Assembly (NCBI RefSeq): GCF_019249725.2
Contig: NZ_CP137559.1
Span: 2,501,501 to 2,565,500 of the forward strand
Reading direction: 5' to 3'
Source of the DNA: Segatella hominis
Lineage (GTDB): Bacteria > Bacteroidota > Bacteroidia > Bacteroidales > Bacteroidaceae
Length of the DNA: 64,000 nucleotides
Below are positions 55,928-64,000 of this stretch, piece after piece. The translations under genes were made by a program, and so were the position numbers. Each line of letters starts with the position of its first letter. Position 1 is the stretch's first letter. Below the pieces are notes generated by a model. The model ran no database searches. It was not told where the DNA came from and was given only the letters and a program-made list of their open reading frames with translations.

Positions 55928-57432
55928 AGACGGCTATCATCATAGGAGGAGGTTTGGGAGGACTGTTTACTGGAGCCATCCTTGCCAAGGAAGGCTTACG
56001 GGTTACTGTGCTCGAAAAGAACGCTACGGCTGGTGGTGGACTCCAGAGTTTCCATCGCTTCGGTGAATCCTTTGATACAGGAATGCACGTCATAGGCGGA
56101 ATGCAACCTGGCGGAAACATCTACCGCATCTGCGAATACTTGGGCATCCTGGACCAGGTGAAAATCAAAGATGTAGATGCAGACTGTACAGACTGCCTTT
56201 ACTTTGCAGAAGACCAGCAGACCTACCAGCTCCAGAAAGGAAAAGAAGGTTTCATCAACTCTTTATCCGCTTATTTCCCGGAAGAACGGGAAAATCTGCA
56301 ACGCTATGTAGATGCCATATTTGCCATTAGCGACTCCATCGACCTGTTTCATCTCCGTCCTACGACCGATTACCTTCAGGTTCATACCGATGAGTTTCTG
56401 ATGGCAGCAGATGCTTTTGTTGCAAAATACATTCAGAATCCCAAACTCCGGAGCATCGTTTCCTACATGAATCCGCTTTATGGAGGCCGACAGAACGAGA
56501 CCCCAGCCTTTGTCCACGCCATCATCTCCACTCTCTACATCCAAGGCACCAGCCGGTTTGTGGGAGGAAGTCAACATTTTGCCCAACTGCTTGTTTCTGT
56601 GATCGAACAGGCAGGAGGAAAGGTGCTCACCCATACAGAAGTAGAATGGGTGGAAGTCAACAACCGCCATGTGGAGTACGTAAGAACCCGGCAAGGAGAA
56701 ATCTTTCAGGGCGACTACTTCATCTCAGCCATTCACCCTTGCACCCTCTTGAAACGGATGCCCGAAAAAGCTTTCCCCAAGGCTTATAGAGAGCGCCTGA
56801 ATCAGATTCCAAATTCCTATTCAGCGTTTTCCGTCTATATCAAACTGAAGCCCGACTGCTTCCCATACATCAATCATTCGGAATATTACATGACCCGATA
56901 CGATGAAATATGGAAATTCGGCGAACAGCACGACACCTGGCCTTTAGGCTTCCTTTTGATGACTCCGCCAGACGAGAACCAGGGCAAATACAGTTCAAAA
57001 GTCCTCATCACCGCACCTATGCTCTATGATGAAGTAAAGAAATGGGAACAGACCACCGTGGGGCACCGGGGCGAGGAATACGAAACCTGGAAAGCTCAGA
57101 AAGCACAACAGCTCCTCTCTCATATCGAAGAAATTCACCCGGGGTTCGGAGCATGCATCGACAGAATCATCACGGCTTCTCCGTTGACCATTCGCGACTT
57201 TTATGGAGTGAAAGACGGAGCGCTGAGCGGATTCAGCAAGGACTATAAAAACATCGCATTATCGCAGGTTCCCGTAGTCACCAAGGTAGATAACCTGTTG
57301 CTGACAGGTCAGAACAACAACCTTCATGGTTTCTGTGGCGTTCCCCTGACGGCAATCAATACCGCAGAAGCTATTTTAGGAAGAAATTCCATACTCCATA
57401 AAATAAACGAAATCGGTAAGAATGAAAATTAA
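55924..57432 (+). CDS. CrtI-like FAD-dependent oxidoreductase (second of two)
   Basis: Motifs are IIIGGGLGGLFTGAILAKEG, GGGLQSFHRFGESFDTGMHV, TSRFVGGSQHFAQLLVSVIE, DYFISAIHPCTLLKRMPEKA and LLTGQNNNLHGFCGVPLTAI. The domain order equals that of the preceding gene, so the pair arose by tandem duplication and diverged strongly. Start ATG overlaps the preceding stop. The conserved spacing suggests they may form a heterodimer. Similar proteins act on polyenes in carotenoid pathways; a role on the cluster's polyene is inferred. Confidence 0.88.
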   Translation: MKTAIIIGGGLGGLFTGAILAKEGLRVTVLEKNATAGGGLQSFHRFGESFDTGMHVIGGMQPGGNIYRICEYLGILDQVKIKDVDADCTDCLYFAEDQQTYQLQKGKEGFINSLSAYFPEERENLQRYVDAIFAISDSIDLFHLRPTTDYLQVHTDEFLMAADAFVAKYIQNPKLRSIVSYMNPLYGGRQNETPAFVHAIISTLYIQGTSRFVGGSQHFAQLLVSVIEQAGGKVLTHTEVEWVEVNNRHVEYVRTRQGEIFQGDYFISAIHPCTLLKRMPEKAFPKAYRERLNQIPNSYSAFSVYIKLKPDCFPYINHSEYYMTRYDEIWKFGEQHDTWPLGFLLMTPPDENQGKYSSKVLITAPMLYDEVKKWEQTTVGHRGEEYETWKAQKAQQLLSHIEEIHPGFGACIDRIITASPLTIRDFYGVKDGALSGFSKDYKNIALSQVPVVTKVDNLLLTGQNNNLHGFCGVPLTAINTAEAILGRNSILHKINEIGKNEN

Positions 57433-58288
57433 ACCGATGAAGCAAAGACTGATGATCATAATAGGGTTCATCCTCCTATGTCTCCAGATGCTGAAGGCAC
57501 AGGAGAAAGTCAACATCTGGCAAGGCACAGCATGCAGAAAAAATGTGGAAATGACTGCATATCTGGCAAAAGGTGGCAGCAAGATGGCTGTCATCGTATG
57601 TCCTGGCGGAAGTTACCTCTGGCACGATATGAATGGCGAAGGACACGAAGTGGGCAAATGGTTGCAGAACAACGGAATCTCTGCATTCGTGCTCCATTAC
57701 CGTACTGCCGGATTCATGGCCTTCTTCCTGCATTACCGCCAGCTGTTCAGAGGAGTCCGATACCCTGATGCATTGGACGACCTGACCCAAGCCACCTTAT
57801 ATATTAAGGAACACGCAAGGGAATACGGAGTCTGCTCCGACAGCATTGGAGCGATGGGCTTTTCTGCAGGCGGTCATCTTGTACTGTCGGGAGTTACCAT
57901 GCGTAAACTTCCCCTGATGTTTGTTGCCCCCATCTATCCGGTCGTTACCATGAACGGAAAATACGTTCACAAGCGGTCGCGCAGAGCCTTGTTGGGCGAC
58001 AACCGCAAAAACAACAGACGGCTTCGAGACTCCCTGTCTATTGAGCATCATATTTCAGCCAGTTGTCCACCCGTGTTTCTGGTAAACTGCAAGGATGATC
58101 CTATCGTAAAATACCAGAACTCAGAATTGCTCGATTCCGCCCTGACTGTCCATCACATTCCCCATCAATACATCCAATACAAGACGGGAGGACATGGATT
58201 TGGAGCCTCCGACACAAAGGGTTCGCCCGAATGTCGGCAATGGAAGAAAGAGTTTTTAGTTTGGATCAGAAAACTTCAGACCCAATAA
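57422..58288 (+). CDS. Secreted alpha/beta-hydrolase (BD-FAE/esterase-lipase-like)
   Basis: A signal peptide (MKQRLMIIIGFILLCLQMLK from the Met at 57437; an ATG at 57422 adds 5 residues) precedes an alpha/beta-hydrolase. Features are the oxyanion region AVIVCPGGSYLWHDM, nucleophile Ser in SIGAMGFSAGGHLVL, acid region FLVNCKDDPIVKYQN and catalytic His in KTGGHGFGASDT. Such enzymes hydrolyse esters. It might edit the lipid ester of the pigment or act on acetylated glycans. It overlaps the preceding oxidoreductase by 11 bp, so it belongs to the cluster. Confidence 0.85.
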   Translation: MKIKPMKQRLMIIIGFILLCLQMLKAQEKVNIWQGTACRKNVEMTAYLAKGGSKMAVIVCPGGSYLWHDMNGEGHEVGKWLQNNGISAFVLHYRTAGFMAFFLHYRQLFRGVRYPDALDDLTQATLYIKEHAREYGVCSDSIGAMGFSAGGHLVLSGVTMRKLPLMFVAPIYPVVTMNGKYVHKRSRRALLGDNRKNNRRLRDSLSIEHHISASCPPVFLVNCKDDPIVKYQNSELLDSALTVHHIPHQYIQYKTGGHGFGASDTKGSPECRQWKKEFLVWIRKLQTQ

Positions 58289-58312
58289 TTACAGCATTAG
58301 ACTTTTCCTGAT

Positions 58313-58358
58313 TCAAGGATTCCAAGAATGAAAAAAATCAAGGATTCCAAGAATGAAA
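58313..58358 (+). repeat. Duplicated 21-base sequence in an intercistronic gap
   Basis: TCAAGGATTCCAAGAATGAA is present at 58313-58333 and again at 58338-58358, 25 bp apart. It lies between the hydrolase and acyltransferase genes of the cluster. Confidence 0.8.
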
Positions 58359-58377
58359 GAACAAAAAAGATTCCAAT

Positions 58378-59502
58378 ATGAACATAACAGATTTTGACGA
58401 TATTCGCCCATACAATCCCGATGAATTTCTTGAGGCCATGCAGCGCATCGCCCACAGTTCATCGTTTCCGATTCTTTCTGCATACGTCTATCCGGAAGAA
58501 TCGGTCAAGGAAATCCGTCAACGCATAACCAACTACCAGACGGTTAGGGAATTTCAACAGGACACGATGAGTAAAGTCAACCAGCAGGTGATAGAAAACA
58601 GCATCACGGAATTTTCCTGCTCAGGACTCGACAAGCTGAGTCCTGAAGGGCATTATCTCTATGTTTCCAACCACCGTGACATCATGTTAGACTCCAGTCT
58701 TCTCCAATATTTCCTGCTCAATCACGGCTTCGACACCACAGAGATTACCTTTGGTGCCAATCTGATGTCCAACCAGTTGATAATCGATATTGGCAAATGC
58801 AACAAGATGTTTAAGGTAGAACGCCCGGGCGGAAGTCTGAAAGAATTCTATCGCAGTTCCAGACACCTGTCCGATTACATCCGTTTCGTGATTCAGGAGA
58901 AAGGACAGTCCATCTGGATAGCCCAGCGCAACGGCAGGACCAAGGATGGAAACGACACGACAGACCAGGGCATCATCAAGATGTTCTGCATGTCTTGCCC
59001 GGATGATAAAATCAAGGCAATAGACCAGTTGCACATCGTACCTGTAGCGATTTCCTACGAATGGGAATCATGCGATATTCTGAAAACACTCGAACTCTAC
59101 GAAAGCCAGTTTGCCAAATACACCAAAAAACCGGGCGAAGATCTGAACAGTATTCTGACGGGAATCTCCCAACCCAAAGGTAGGGTACACATAGAAATCT
59201 GCGAACCGATTTCCCGCATGGAACTGATGAAACTGGAACAGCTTACGAGCAACGAATATCACAAGGCAGTAGCCCGTCTGCTGGACGAGCGCATCAACAA
59301 GGCCTATCGCCTGTATCCCAACAATTACATCGCTTACGACCTGCGGTACGGCACCAGAAAATACCAGGATTTCTATACCCCGCAACAGAAGGAAGAATTC
59401 TTAGCACACGTCAGAGAATTGGAACATTATGATACTTGCGACATCGAAATGCTGAAAGATATTTATTTAGGCATTTACGCCAACCCTGTAAACAACAAGT
59501 AA
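58378..59502 (+). CDS. 1-acylglycerol-3-phosphate acyltransferase-like protein
   Basis: The 374-residue protein has an acyltransferase motif region YLYVSNHRDIMLDSSLL (His and Asp of an NHR...D box) and IWIAQRNGRTKDGNDTTDQG, then VPVAISYEWESCDILKTLEL. No membrane segment or signal peptide is evident. The family is common in Bacteroidetes polyene/flexirubin clusters. It would transfer an acyl group to a lipid precursor. It differs from the LpxL-like and GT2-linked acyltransferases in this cluster, giving three acyltransferase types. Confidence 0.8.
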   Translation: MNITDFDDIRPYNPDEFLEAMQRIAHSSSFPILSAYVYPEESVKEIRQRITNYQTVREFQQDTMSKVNQQVIENSITEFSCSGLDKLSPEGHYLYVSNHRDIMLDSSLLQYFLLNHGFDTTEITFGANLMSNQLIIDIGKCNKMFKVERPGGSLKEFYRSSRHLSDYIRFVIQEKGQSIWIAQRNGRTKDGNDTTDQGIIKMFCMSCPDDKIKAIDQLHIVPVAISYEWESCDILKTLELYESQFAKYTKKPGEDLNSILTGISQPKGRVHIEICEPISRMELMKLEQLTSNEYHKAVARLLDERINKAYRLYPNNYIAYDLRYGTRKYQDFYTPQQKEEFLAHVRELEHYDTCDIEMLKDIYLGIYANPVNNK

Positions 59503-59554
59503 GAAGAAATAGAAGAAACAATAAGTAAGAAGCAGAAAAATAAGAAATAAGAAA

Positions 59555-62365
59555 ATGACAGAACTGATTCTGAAAATATACGATTATCTCAAGACGCATC
59601 GGCTGAGTGGCATCTGCTCATCCGTAGCAATCACACTCATACTTCTCCTTGCAGTTACCAGACTGAACTACAAGGAAGATATTGCCGACTTTCTTCCGAT
59701 AGATAGCGAGCACCAGAATGCCATGAAGGTCTATCAGAACATTTCGGGAGCCAGCAAGATTTTCGCCATCTTCCAATACAGGAATGCTGCGCAATCTGAT
59801 GATCCGGAAATACTGACCCATACCATAGACGCTTTCGTAGAGAATGTGGAGAAAGCAGACTCTGCCCACGTCATCAGAAATCTGATGGCACAAGTGGATT
59901 TGGAAAAGATGAACCAGATAACAGATTTCGTCTATCAGAACATTCCTTATTTCCTGACAGATGCAGACTATCGGAGAATGGACAGTCTGCTCAGTCAGCC
60001 TGATTACATTCCCCACCAGCTGAAAGCAGACAAACAAATGCTCCTCTTCCCTACCGGCGGCATTCTGTCTGACAACATTCAGCGCGACCCGCTGAACCTC
60101 TTCACTCCCATCCTGCAGAAATTGCAGCATTCCGAATCCAGTCTGAAATATGAAATGTACGATGGCTATATCTTCTCTCCCGACATGAAGAAGGCCATTG
60201 TGATGATGGATTCTCCCTACGGGGCAAGTGAGACTGAGAATAATGCCCGCCTTACCCAAATGCTAAAAGACTGTGCCCGGGAAGCCAGCCAGTCGCATCC
60301 GAATATAGAAATCCACATCATAGGCGGACCCGTTATTGCCGTCACCAATGCCCATCAGATCAAAACCGACAGCATTCTTTCTGTAAGTATTGCCGTCGTA
60401 CTGATCCTTGCCCTGCTCTTCTTCTCCTTCAGAAGCAGGAGAAACCTTTTGCTCATAGCCCTTTCCATCGGATGGGGCTGGCTCTTTGCCATCGGCGGGT
60501 TAGCTCTCTTCCACAATCAGGTTTCGGTCATCGTCATCGGCATTTCATCTATCATCTTGGGTATTGCAGTCAACTACCCTCTTCATTTCATCGCCCACCT
60601 TGCTCATACACCCGACAAGCGGAAGGCGCTGAAAGAAATCGTCATGCCCCTCCTGGTGGGCAACGTGACTACGGTAGGTGCTTTCCTGGCATTAGTTCCA
60701 CTCAAATCCGTGGCCTTAAGAGACCTGGGACTGTTCAGTTCTCTCCTGCTCGTCGGCACCATCGTATTCGTGCTCATCTATCTTCCCCATCTTTCTAAGA
60801 CAACAGGAGAGGCAAAGCATACATTCCTTGACAAGTGGAGCAACATCTCGCTCGAAAAGAAACCGATCTTCGTTACCATTGTGATCATCCTGACCATCAT
60901 CTTCGGATATTTCAGTCTGCAGACGGAGTTTGACACCAACATGGCACACATTAATTATATGACTCCGGAACAGAAGGCAGACATGGAATATTTCGCCAAA
61001 ATGATGAAACAGGAAGACGGAATCCAGAAAGTCTATGCCCTGTCTTCCGACTCCACTTTGGACGGAGCACTCGACAAAAGCCTCTCCTTGCAGGGAACTC
61101 TGCAGGAACTTTCCGACCAGAAGACTATACAGGACTACTCCTCCTGCAACCAGTTTATCACATCGAAGAAAGAACAGGCACGGCGCCTGCAACTCTGGCA
61201 GAAATTCCTCGATAAACACCAGCATCTCCTCACTTCCGGCATCAAACCTTATATGACAGAAGAAGGATTTGCCGATGGTTGTTTCGCAGATTTCGAGCGC
61301 ATTCTCCACCAGGATTACCAGCCGCAGGACATTCAGCATTTCAAACCTCTGCTGCAATCCGTATTCGCCTCCAACATCAGTACCGACAGTCTCAACGGCA
61401 AATACCACGTCATCAACATCCTCTCTGCCAAAGAAAAGGATGTAAAGAAGGTGGAGGATTGTCTGCAAACACAACATTGCTTCAGTTTTGATGTGAAGAG
61501 CATGAACAGCGCCATCGCCAACCATCTGTCAGACGATTTCAACTACATCGGATTTGCCTGCGGATTCATCGTGTTCTTCTTCCTCTGGTTGTCTATGGGA
61601 AGTATCGAGTTAGCTGTCCTCTCATTCATCCCGATGGCTATCAGCTGGTTGTGGATATTGGGACTGATGGCCATCTTCCACATGCAGTTCAACATCGTGA
61701 ACATCATCCTCGCCACCTTCATCTTCGGTCAGGGCGACGACTACACCATCTTCATGACAGAGGGAGCCATGTACGAATATGCTTACCGGCGCAAGATGCT
61801 TGCCTCCTACAAGCATTCCATCATCATTTCAGCCCTCATCATGTTTATCGGCATCGGCACGCTGATAGTAGCCCGCCATCCGGCACTCCGCTCTTTGGCA
61901 GAAGTCACCATCGCAGGCATGTTCTCCGTGGTTCTGATGGCCTATATTTTCCCGCCGCTTATCTTCAACTGGCTGGTGAAGCACAAGGGAGAATACCGGG
62001 TTCGCCCCCTTTCCTTACAGATGCTTTTCCGCCGTAGGAAAGAGGGAGTGGCCTATTATCACGACCTGGTTCTCGACCGCTACCGCTACAAGGGTGTGGA
62101 AGTTTTCAGCACCGTGAAGCGGAATCTCAGGCGCAACCGTGATTATCAGACGTGGATGGAACAGCAGGATACTTCTCAGCCAGTCATCATCCCGTCTGCC
62201 GGCTATGGAGAAAAAGCGCTCCTCTTTGCCCTGCTCCACCCAGAGACAAAAGTGATTGCCGTAGAAGCAGATCCTGACAAATGCAGACTGATGAAATTCA
62301 GCATGGAAGGGATTGTTGATAATGTAGAAATCATCAACCAAGCTGAAACCAGCCGTCAAATGTGA
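59555..62365 (+). CDS. MMPL/RND-type exporter with C-terminal methyltransferase-like stub
   Basis: Two RND halves are visible. The first helix (SSVAITLILLLAVTRL) precedes a large periplasmic domain. The helix bundle holds SVSIAVVLILALLFFSFRSR and GWGWLFAIGGLALFHNQVSV to INYPLHFIAHLAH-like region (GIAVNYPLHFIAHLAHTP). A second periplasmic domain follows and a second bundle has FIFGQGDDYTIFMTEGAM. From about residue 865 on, the protein continues with a soluble extension containing PSAGYGEKALLFALLHPETK and VIAVEADPDKCRLMKF, which looks like motif I and II of a SAM-dependent methyltransferase, but the fold stops early. The exporter would move the lipidated product from the inner membrane. An exporter of this type is part of aryl polyene clusters. 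Confidence 0.88.
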   Translation: MTELILKIYDYLKTHRLSGICSSVAITLILLLAVTRLNYKEDIADFLPIDSEHQNAMKVYQNISGASKIFAIFQYRNAAQSDDPEILTHTIDAFVENVEKADSAHVIRNLMAQVDLEKMNQITDFVYQNIPYFLTDADYRRMDSLLSQPDYIPHQLKADKQMLLFPTGGILSDNIQRDPLNLFTPILQKLQHSESSLKYEMYDGYIFSPDMKKAIVMMDSPYGASETENNARLTQMLKDCAREASQSHPNIEIHIIGGPVIAVTNAHQIKTDSILSVSIAVVLILALLFFSFRSRRNLLLIALSIGWGWLFAIGGLALFHNQVSVIVIGISSIILGIAVNYPLHFIAHLAHTPDKRKALKEIVMPLLVGNVTTVGAFLALVPLKSVALRDLGLFSSLLLVGTIVFVLIYLPHLSKTTGEAKHTFLDKWSNISLEKKPIFVTIVIILTIIFGYFSLQTEFDTNMAHINYMTPEQKADMEYFAKMMKQEDGIQKVYALSSDSTLDGALDKSLSLQGTLQELSDQKTIQDYSSCNQFITSKKEQARRLQLWQKFLDKHQHLLTSGIKPYMTEEGFADGCFADFERILHQDYQPQDIQHFKPLLQSVFASNISTDSLNGKYHVINILSAKEKDVKKVEDCLQTQHCFSFDVKSMNSAIANHLSDDFNYIGFACGFIVFFFLWLSMGSIELAVLSFIPMAISWLWILGLMAIFHMQFNIVNIILATFIFGQGDDYTIFMTEGAMYEYAYRRKMLASYKHSIIISALIMFIGIGTLIVARHPALRSLAEVTIAGMFSVVLMAYIFPPLIFNWLVKHKGEYRVRPLSLQMLFRRRKEGVAYYHDLVLDRYRYKGVEVFSTVKRNLRRNRDYQTWMEQQDTSQPVIIPSAGYGEKALLFALLHPETKVIAVEADPDKCRLMKFSMEGIVDNVEIINQAETSRQM

Positions 62366-62452
62366 TTATAAGAAAGGATTAAGATCTCATGAATAAGATA
62401 CAAGATCAGCATGAATGAGATTTAAGATGAACTAAAATCAATATGTATAAAA

Positions 62453-62692
62453 ATGAAAATCAATATGAAAGAGAATATTAGAAAAATCCTGGAAGAAGCC
62501 CTACCACTGGTAGATTTAGATTCAGATTTCCTGTTCAATGAACTGGATTCCTTAGGCATTACCACCATCCTGATGCTCCTTTCAGACGAATACCAGATAA
62601 AACTGGAATCATCAGACGTAACACCTCGGAATTTCCGCAACTTAGACAGCCTTGTGGCAATGGTAGAAAAGAAAAAACAGGCAGGCGTATGA
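62453..62692 (+). CDS. Acyl carrier protein (third of three)
   Basis: The 79-residue protein has the carrier site Ser in FLFNELDSLGITTILMLLSD and a helix ENIRKILEEALPLVDLDSDF. It is more divergent than the two other carriers. Its stop overlaps the start of the acyl-activating ligase gene by 4 bp (ATGA), so it probably receives the starter acid from that ligase. Confidence 0.88.
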   Translation: MKINMKENIRKILEEALPLVDLDSDFLFNELDSLGITTILMLLSDEYQIKLESSDVTPRNFRNLDSLVAMVEKKKQAGV

Positions 62693-64000
62693 AGACATCA
62701 GAGAACCATCTGTTGACTTTAGAGGACTATCTGGAAAGAGACGCAGCATTATTCCCCGACAAGGTGGCAATCATCTGTGGAGAAGAATCATGCACTTATC
62801 GGCAACTGTGGAACCGTGTAACCGATGCAGCCGCTTCGTTTCATAGCAAGGGACAGGCGATTTCTTTTGTTGCTTCCCCTACGATAGAATGCCTCGTAAC
62901 ATATTTTGCCATTCATCTCTCAGGAAACGTGGCAGTTCCGCTGGAACAGAAATCGCAATTTTCTGAAGAAATGAACAAGACAGAAGAAGCCGACATTCCT
63001 GCAGGAGTTGCCGACATTCTTTTCACGACAGGCACAACCGGCAAGTCGAAGGGAGTGATGATTTCCCATTCCACCATCATCGCCAATGCTGAAAATCTGA
63101 TAGAAGCACAAGGCTTTCATCACGACCTGACCTTCATCATCAATGGTCCTCTCAGCCACATCGGAAGTCTCTCCAAGGTCTATCCCATCATCCTCGTAGG
63201 CGGCACCCTGCACATCATCAACGGAATGAAAGACATCAACCGTTTCTTTCAGGCAATGGATTCCCCTACTGAAGGAAAGTTTGCCACATTCCTGGTTCCG
63301 GCAAGCATCCGGATGCTGTTGACATTTGCTTCCGACCGCCTCACCCAATATGCAGACAGAATAGAATTCATCGAAACAGGCGCAGCTCCTATCTCTCAAA
63401 ACGACATGGAGAAACTTTGCTTTGCCCTGCCCCAGAGCCGCCTTTACAATACGTATGCTTCCACCGAGACGGGCATCATCTCCACCTATGATTTCCAGCA
63501 CGGCGAATGCCTGGTTGGCTGTGTAGGCAAACCGATGAAGCATGCAGGTTTCATCATCGGCGAAGACGGAAAAATCGCCTGCACAGGGAAAACGCTCATG
63601 AGCGGTTATTATGGTGATGAAGCCCTGACCCGCTCTATCATGAAAGAAGGAGTCCTCTACACCTCCGACCGGGGAACAATTGACGAACAAGGACGTTTGC
63701 GGCTCAAGGGACGGGATGGCGACATCATCAATGTAGGCGGTTATAAAGTGGCGCCTGATGAAGTGGAAGACGCCGCCCTCAGCCTTCCGTTTATCAAGGA
63801 CTGCATCTGTATTCCTGCCAACCATCGGGTTTTGGGCACCATTCTGAAACTATTAGTTGTGCTCGACGAGGATCATCCGTTCAACAAACGAGAGATAGCC
63901 TTAGCACTTCGCGACAAGCTTGAACCCTATAAAATCCCTACCCAATACGAGCAAGTAGAAAGCATTCAGCGCACCTTCAACGGGAAAATAAACCGGAAGG
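62689..64000 (+). CDS. Acyl-CoA/acyl-ACP synthetase (AMP-forming), 3' end beyond the window
   Basis: The frame starts at ATG 62689 and runs to the window edge without a stop. The adenylation motifs are present in order: A3 ILFTTGTTGKSKGVMISH, A5 YNTYASTETGIISTYD, A7 YTSDRGTIDEQGRLRL, A8 KGRDGDIINVGGYKV, and A10 RTFNGKINRK with the catalytic Lys at the very end of the window. Only a few residues should be missing. The enzyme would activate an aromatic or fatty acid with ATP and load it on the adjacent carrier protein. In aryl polyene clusters a similar ligase activates 4-hydroxycinnamic acid. Confidence 0.9.
   Translation, partial: MKTSENHLLTLEDYLERDAALFPDKVAIICGEESCTYRQLWNRVTDAAASFHSKGQAISFVASPTIECLVTYFAIHLSGNVAVPLEQKSQFSEEMNKTEEADIPAGVADILFTTGTTGKSKGVMISHSTIIANAENLIEAQGFHHDLTFIINGPLSHIGSLSKVYPIILVGGTLHIINGMKDINRFFQAMDSPTEGKFATFLVPASIRMLLTFASDRLTQYADRIEFIETGAAPISQNDMEKLCFALPQSRLYNTYASTETGIISTYDFQHGECLVGCVGKPMKHAGFIIGEDGKIACTGKTLMSGYYGDEALTRSIMKEGVLYTSDRGTIDEQGRLRLKGRDGDIINVGGYKVAPDEVEDAALSLPFIKDCICIPANHRVLGTILKLLVVLDEDHPFNKREIALALRDKLEPYKIPTQYEQVESIQRTFNGKINRK

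Overview
The window looks like chromosomal DNA from a gut or oral Bacteroidales, most likely a Prevotella/Segatella-type organism. The evidence is the many TAnnTTTG-type -7 promoter boxes, the near absence of strong Shine-Dalgarno sites, the ECF sigma/FecR/TonB-receptor cassettes, secreted plant-glycan hydrolases, a FabF/ACP pigment cluster, and several DUF4143 AAA ATPases. The genus is an inference; no rRNA or tRNA gene was seen.

Layout. (1) 1-8228: a MacAB-like ABC export operon (adaptor cut by the window edge, permease, ATPase), then on the other strand a Fic protein, a secreted protein of unknown role, and a histidine kinase/sigma-54 response regulator pair. (2) 8286-11229: a TonB-dependent receptor and a small His/Cys-rich membrane protein, separated by an array of six 29-bp units. 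(3) 11312-18522: two DUF4143 AAA ATPases on the minus strand on either side of a plus-strand operon (receptor, ECF sigma, FecR). (4) 18523-24268: a long non-coding stretch with two inverted-repeat modules around AT-rich cores, a TPR protein, and a second sigma/anti-sigma/receptor cassette. (5) 24372-29442: a MATE exporter, a small helical protein, an Upf1-like helicase and an orphan FecE-like ATPase. (6) 29571-37923: a GH43-like remnant and four secreted glycan-degrading enzymes (DUF2264, GH105, GH2, GH51), fitting attack on pectic arabinogalactan or rhamnogalacturonan side chains. (7) 38034-41318: a third DUF4143 ATPase, a third inverted-repeat module, and a RelE-like/Phd-like toxin-antitoxin pair.

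(8) 41700 to the window end: one co-directional cluster of 22 genes for a type II polyene or fatty-acid-like product, of the aryl polyene/flexirubin kind. It holds a ketoreductase, three ketosynthases (two carrying C-terminal chain-length-factor-like halves), three acyl carrier proteins, two hotdog dehydratases, a thioesterase, an O-methyltransferase-like enzyme, three acyltransferases (one fused to a GT2 glycosyltransferase), two CrtI-like FAD oxidoreductases, LolA-like and LolB-like periplasmic proteins, an MMPL exporter, a hydrolase, a small EamA/SMR-like membrane protein and an acyl-activating ligase. The set suggests that an activated starter acid is extended and reduced on carrier proteins, tailored, attached to a lipid and moved to the outer membrane.

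The most unusual non-coding signals are repeat units at about 32-33 bp spacing overlapping the promoters of all three AAA ATPases, a second copy of one of these promoters on the far side of the receptor/sigma/FecR operon, and three look-alike modules of short-repeat arms around AT-rich cores.
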